Source: Thermobacillus xylanilyticus (GTDB taxonomy: Bacteria; Bacillota; Bacilli; Paenibacillales; Paenibacillaceae). From it: 64,000 nucleotides of DNA. The translations under genes and the position numbers were made by a program. Location of the stretch: positions 47,341 through 111,340 of the forward strand of contig NZ_CAJRAY010000001.1 in assembly GCF_907165215.1 (NCBI RefSeq). The letters run 5' to 3'. The number at the start of each line of letters is the position of its first letter. Positions within the stretch are counted from its first letter, which is position 1. Shown one piece after another: positions 61,521 through 64,000 of this stretch. Below the pieces are notes generated by a model. The model was not told where the DNA came from, ran no database searches, and worked only from the letters and a program-made list of their open reading frames with translations.

Positions 61521-63955
61521 TCAGACTTCGTCCCATTCCAGCAGATTCGTCTCCCGGACCGGAAGCTCCGCGTTGTTCGGCACCCGGAACGTCTTGATTT
61601 CCCCGGCCGGAAGGAAGCCTTGATCGTCCGGTTCCATTTCGGCAGGAGGATCTCCGCGTCGGTCGCCTTCTTCGCGGATTCGTAACATTGGATGATCAGG
61701 TCGTCGTTGTCCTCCGCCTTCTTGATCGCGCTGACGATCACATTATCGCGGCTCACTTCCACGAAGGCATCCGTCTGCGGCAGCGGCCCTTCATGGTACG
61801 TCTCCGCGAGCGCGATCGGCCGGCAGTTCAGCTCCGCCGCCCTGCGCACCGTCTGCGCGTCGACCCAGGTGCCTTCATGCGGCAGCATGGCGTAATGGAA
61901 CTGCTGGATGCCCTGGTCGATGAACGCATATTCCTCGTCCGGATTCGGCTCGTACGGAATGTGATGCGCGTAGATCGGACTGCGCAGCACCGTCAGCGCC
62001 AGCTCCTTGTTGCGGATGCTGTAACTGTATTTCGCGTCGTTCATCAGGCTGAAGCCGTAGATTTTGTTGATGCCCGGCACGAGCCCGGTATAGTCGACCC
62101 AGCTCTGTCCCGGTTCTTCTTCGCCGTTCGATTCCCGCTCGATCGTACCGTACGGGATTTCATACGTATGCGTGCTGAACACGACGTTCATCGGGAAGAT
62201 GAGCTTCAGCATCTTGAACTGCTCGCGCCAGTCGACCGTTACCTTCACATCGATCTGGTCGCGGTCCGGATACATCGAGAAGTCCTGGATCAGGCGGGAT
62301 TTGCCGTACTCGCTGACGACCCGGATCGTCGACTTCACCGGGCCGTGCTCCACGCGGCGGACCTTCACCGCCTTGAACTCCCCGACCGCGTTGTGGAAAT
62401 GCAGCACATCATGGCTCCACGTGTCGGACGTGTCCGCGATGACAACCGGACGCGCGCCGGCGCCCTGGAACACTTCATGTCCGACCTTCTTGTCATACAG
62501 CCGCTTGATCCATCCGCTCTCCGGATCGAATTCCAGGCGGAAACGGTCGTTCTCCATATAATGGTCGCCCGCCTGGATCGGCTCGCCGACCGGCCGGATC
62601 GATTCCGATTCCTTGACGAGCTTGTACACGCGATACCCCATGGGCGGCAGGTCGGCCATGAAGCTGAGCCGGTAGCGGCCCCTCGCGGCGGCCAGCGATT
62701 TGACGGTCTGGAACGGCACGGGCCGCCCCTGATCGTCCAGCAGCACCGCGTTCGGCTTGATCCCGCCGACCTCCAGCTCGACATTCACCCGGCTCGCCCA
62801 GGCGTGCGGGTTGAAGACGACGATCGGCAGCATCGACTCGTCCTGCTCGATGCCGATCCGCCACGAGAGCGACTGGATCGCGTAGTTCAGTGCCCGATCG
62901 CCGATCGCCATCGCCTCGCCGTACAGATACAGCGCATCCTCGTAAGCCGGCTCGATGCTCGTGCCCGCCAGAATGTCGTGGAACTGGTTGAACAGCACGT
63001 TTTTCCACGCCTGCTTCAGCTCGGCCGCGGGGTACGGCTGTCCCGTGAGCCAGTACGCGAGGGCGGAGAATTTTTCTGCCGCCATGAGCTTGTTCTCCGC
63101 GCGCCGATTCCACTGCTTGATCCCCGAATGCGCGGCATAGCAGCCGCTGGCGTGGTGCTGCAGATCGCCGTGGACGACCGGGAGCTGAAGGCCCTTGTTC
63201 TCCGTGTCGCGGAAATAATGGTCCGGCGCGGCGAACACCAGCTTCGGCAGGTCCTCCCGGCCGCTCAAGCGTTTGATGCTCTCGATGTTTTCCTTCGTCG
63301 GACCGCCGCCGTGATTGCCCACGCCGTAGAAGAACATCAGATCGTTCAGCGGTTCCCTGAACTCGCCCAGCACGCGCCGCACATGGTTCTCCAGATCTTT
63401 GCCCCACGACAAATATTCGTACATGATCCGGAACGTCAACACCTCGGAGCCGTCGTCGGAACGCCACCGGAACAGCCGGCCCGGCAGCCCTTTCTCGTTC
63501 GGCATCGGGCGCATCATGACGTAATAGTCCATGCCGCTCTTCTTCAAAATCTGCGGCAGCATTCCGTTATGACCGAAGCTGTCGACGTTGTAGCCCACCT
63601 TCGCGATGACACCGAACTTCTCCTTGAAGTAGCGCTGCCCGTACAATCCCTGCCGGACGAACGACTCGCCGCCCGGGATGTTGCAGTCCGGCTGGATCCA
63701 CCAGCCGCCGACGATGACCCAGCGGCCTTCCTTCACCCGCTGCCGGATCTCCTCGAACATGGCCGGATCGCTCCGCTCCACCCATTCGTACATCGCCGCC
63801 GAGCTGGAGGTGAAAATAAAATCGTCGTATTCCTTCATCCGGTCCAGCGCGGATCGGAACGTCGCCTTCGCCTCCTGAAAGCCTTCCTGCCACTGCCACA
63901 GCCAGACCGGGTCCAGATGCGCGTTCCCGATCATGTACAACCGAGCCTTTTGCAT
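61521..63955 (-). CDS. GH38 alpha-mannosidase with apparent one-base deletion near the end
   Basis: About 811 residues if the frame is restored. The GH38 features are GNAHLDPVWLWQW at the N-terminus (His and Asp zinc ligands) and the nucleophile Asp in GYNVDSFGHNGMLPQ. Later parts include WDTSDTWS-like core sequences and FSMYPDRDQIDVKVTVDW. Near 61607-61612 the frame shifts: as written it runs on to 61307 inside the next gene, but in the other frame it continues AGEIKTFRVPNNAELPVRET and ends LLEWDEV at TGA 61521. One missing base explains it. Sequencing error or mutation cannot be told apart. Confidence 0.88.
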
Positions 63956-64000
63956 AATTTCGTTTTGAAGCCAGCTTCATAGGGAGTCCTCAACTAGCAG
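63956..64000. other. Leader of the mannosidase gene at the window edge
   Basis: Only 45 bases remain. A GGGAG-like sequence (ctccc on the plus strand at about 63982) is too far for a good ribosome site. No promoter can be judged. Confidence 0.3.

Overview
The window reads as chromosomal DNA of a high-GC, low-copy-IS member of the Paenibacillaceae (Paenibacillus / Cohnella / Thermobacillus type). The evidence is strong AGGAGG-type ribosome binding sites, frequent TTG and GTG starts, sigma-A promoters, lipobox-type binding proteins, YesM/YesN-style two-component systems, a T-box leader, a Gmad2/LysM spore-type protein and many sugar ABC genes. No rRNA, tRNA, CRISPR array or intact IS element was seen. 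The genus assignment is inference; the genes are read directly.

Layout. 0-4.2 kb: end of an iron-siderophore permease, then a minus-strand copper-handling cluster (FixH/YtkA-like lipoprotein, nosD, nosL, nosY, nosF) with no nosZ in view. 4.2-10.3 kb: a complete plus-strand oligopeptide ABC operon (oppABCDF) with an unusual promoter and a perfect hairpin after oppA. 10.3-22 kb: housekeeping and surface genes, mostly minus strand: LysM/Gmad2 protein, GT8 glycosyltransferase, membrane protein, CE2-like esterase, mqo, TerC, two MFS transporters, an isochorismatase-fold gene that looks N-terminally damaged, an AraC regulator and a VOC protein.

22-32 kb is a sugar uptake locus. A minus-strand YesM-like kinase, YesN-like regulator and sensor-type binding lipoprotein lie opposite a plus-strand ABC importer (binding protein, double ATPase, two permeases, second binding protein) resembling the galactofuranose YtfQRT-YjfF system. 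32-40 kb is a patchwork: a TM2 gene broken by an amber codon beside an intact paralogue, a YCII-DinB fusion, an HxlR regulator, a truncated DUF423 gene, a deaminase, the collapsed remains of an ABC ATPase, and a type III restriction-modification pair.

40-51.7 kb: NUDIX hydrolase, methyltransferase, a TetR regulator with a clear operator before a beta-hydroxyacid dehydrogenase, a deletion scar that has decapitated two divergent genes, a VOC protein, small heme-copper-like membrane protein and MgtC, then a GntR-LacI-controlled ABC importer of the ferric/phosphonate type with an exonuclease-endonuclease-phosphatase enzyme. 51.8-53.4 kb is visibly AT-richer and holds a Fic protein and a 32-residue zinc-ribbon microprotein. 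53.5-55 kb is a T-box leader (probable lysine specifier) and asd. 55-57.9 kb: an XRE membrane regulator with a HTH-less duplicate, an XRE protein translationally coupled to a peptide deformylase, and an AraC/GyrI-like regulator. 58-64 kb is a glycan operon read on the minus strand: GH38 alpha-mannosidase (with an apparent one-base deletion near its end), GH36 raffinose-synthase-type galactosidase, and an FGGY sugar kinase.
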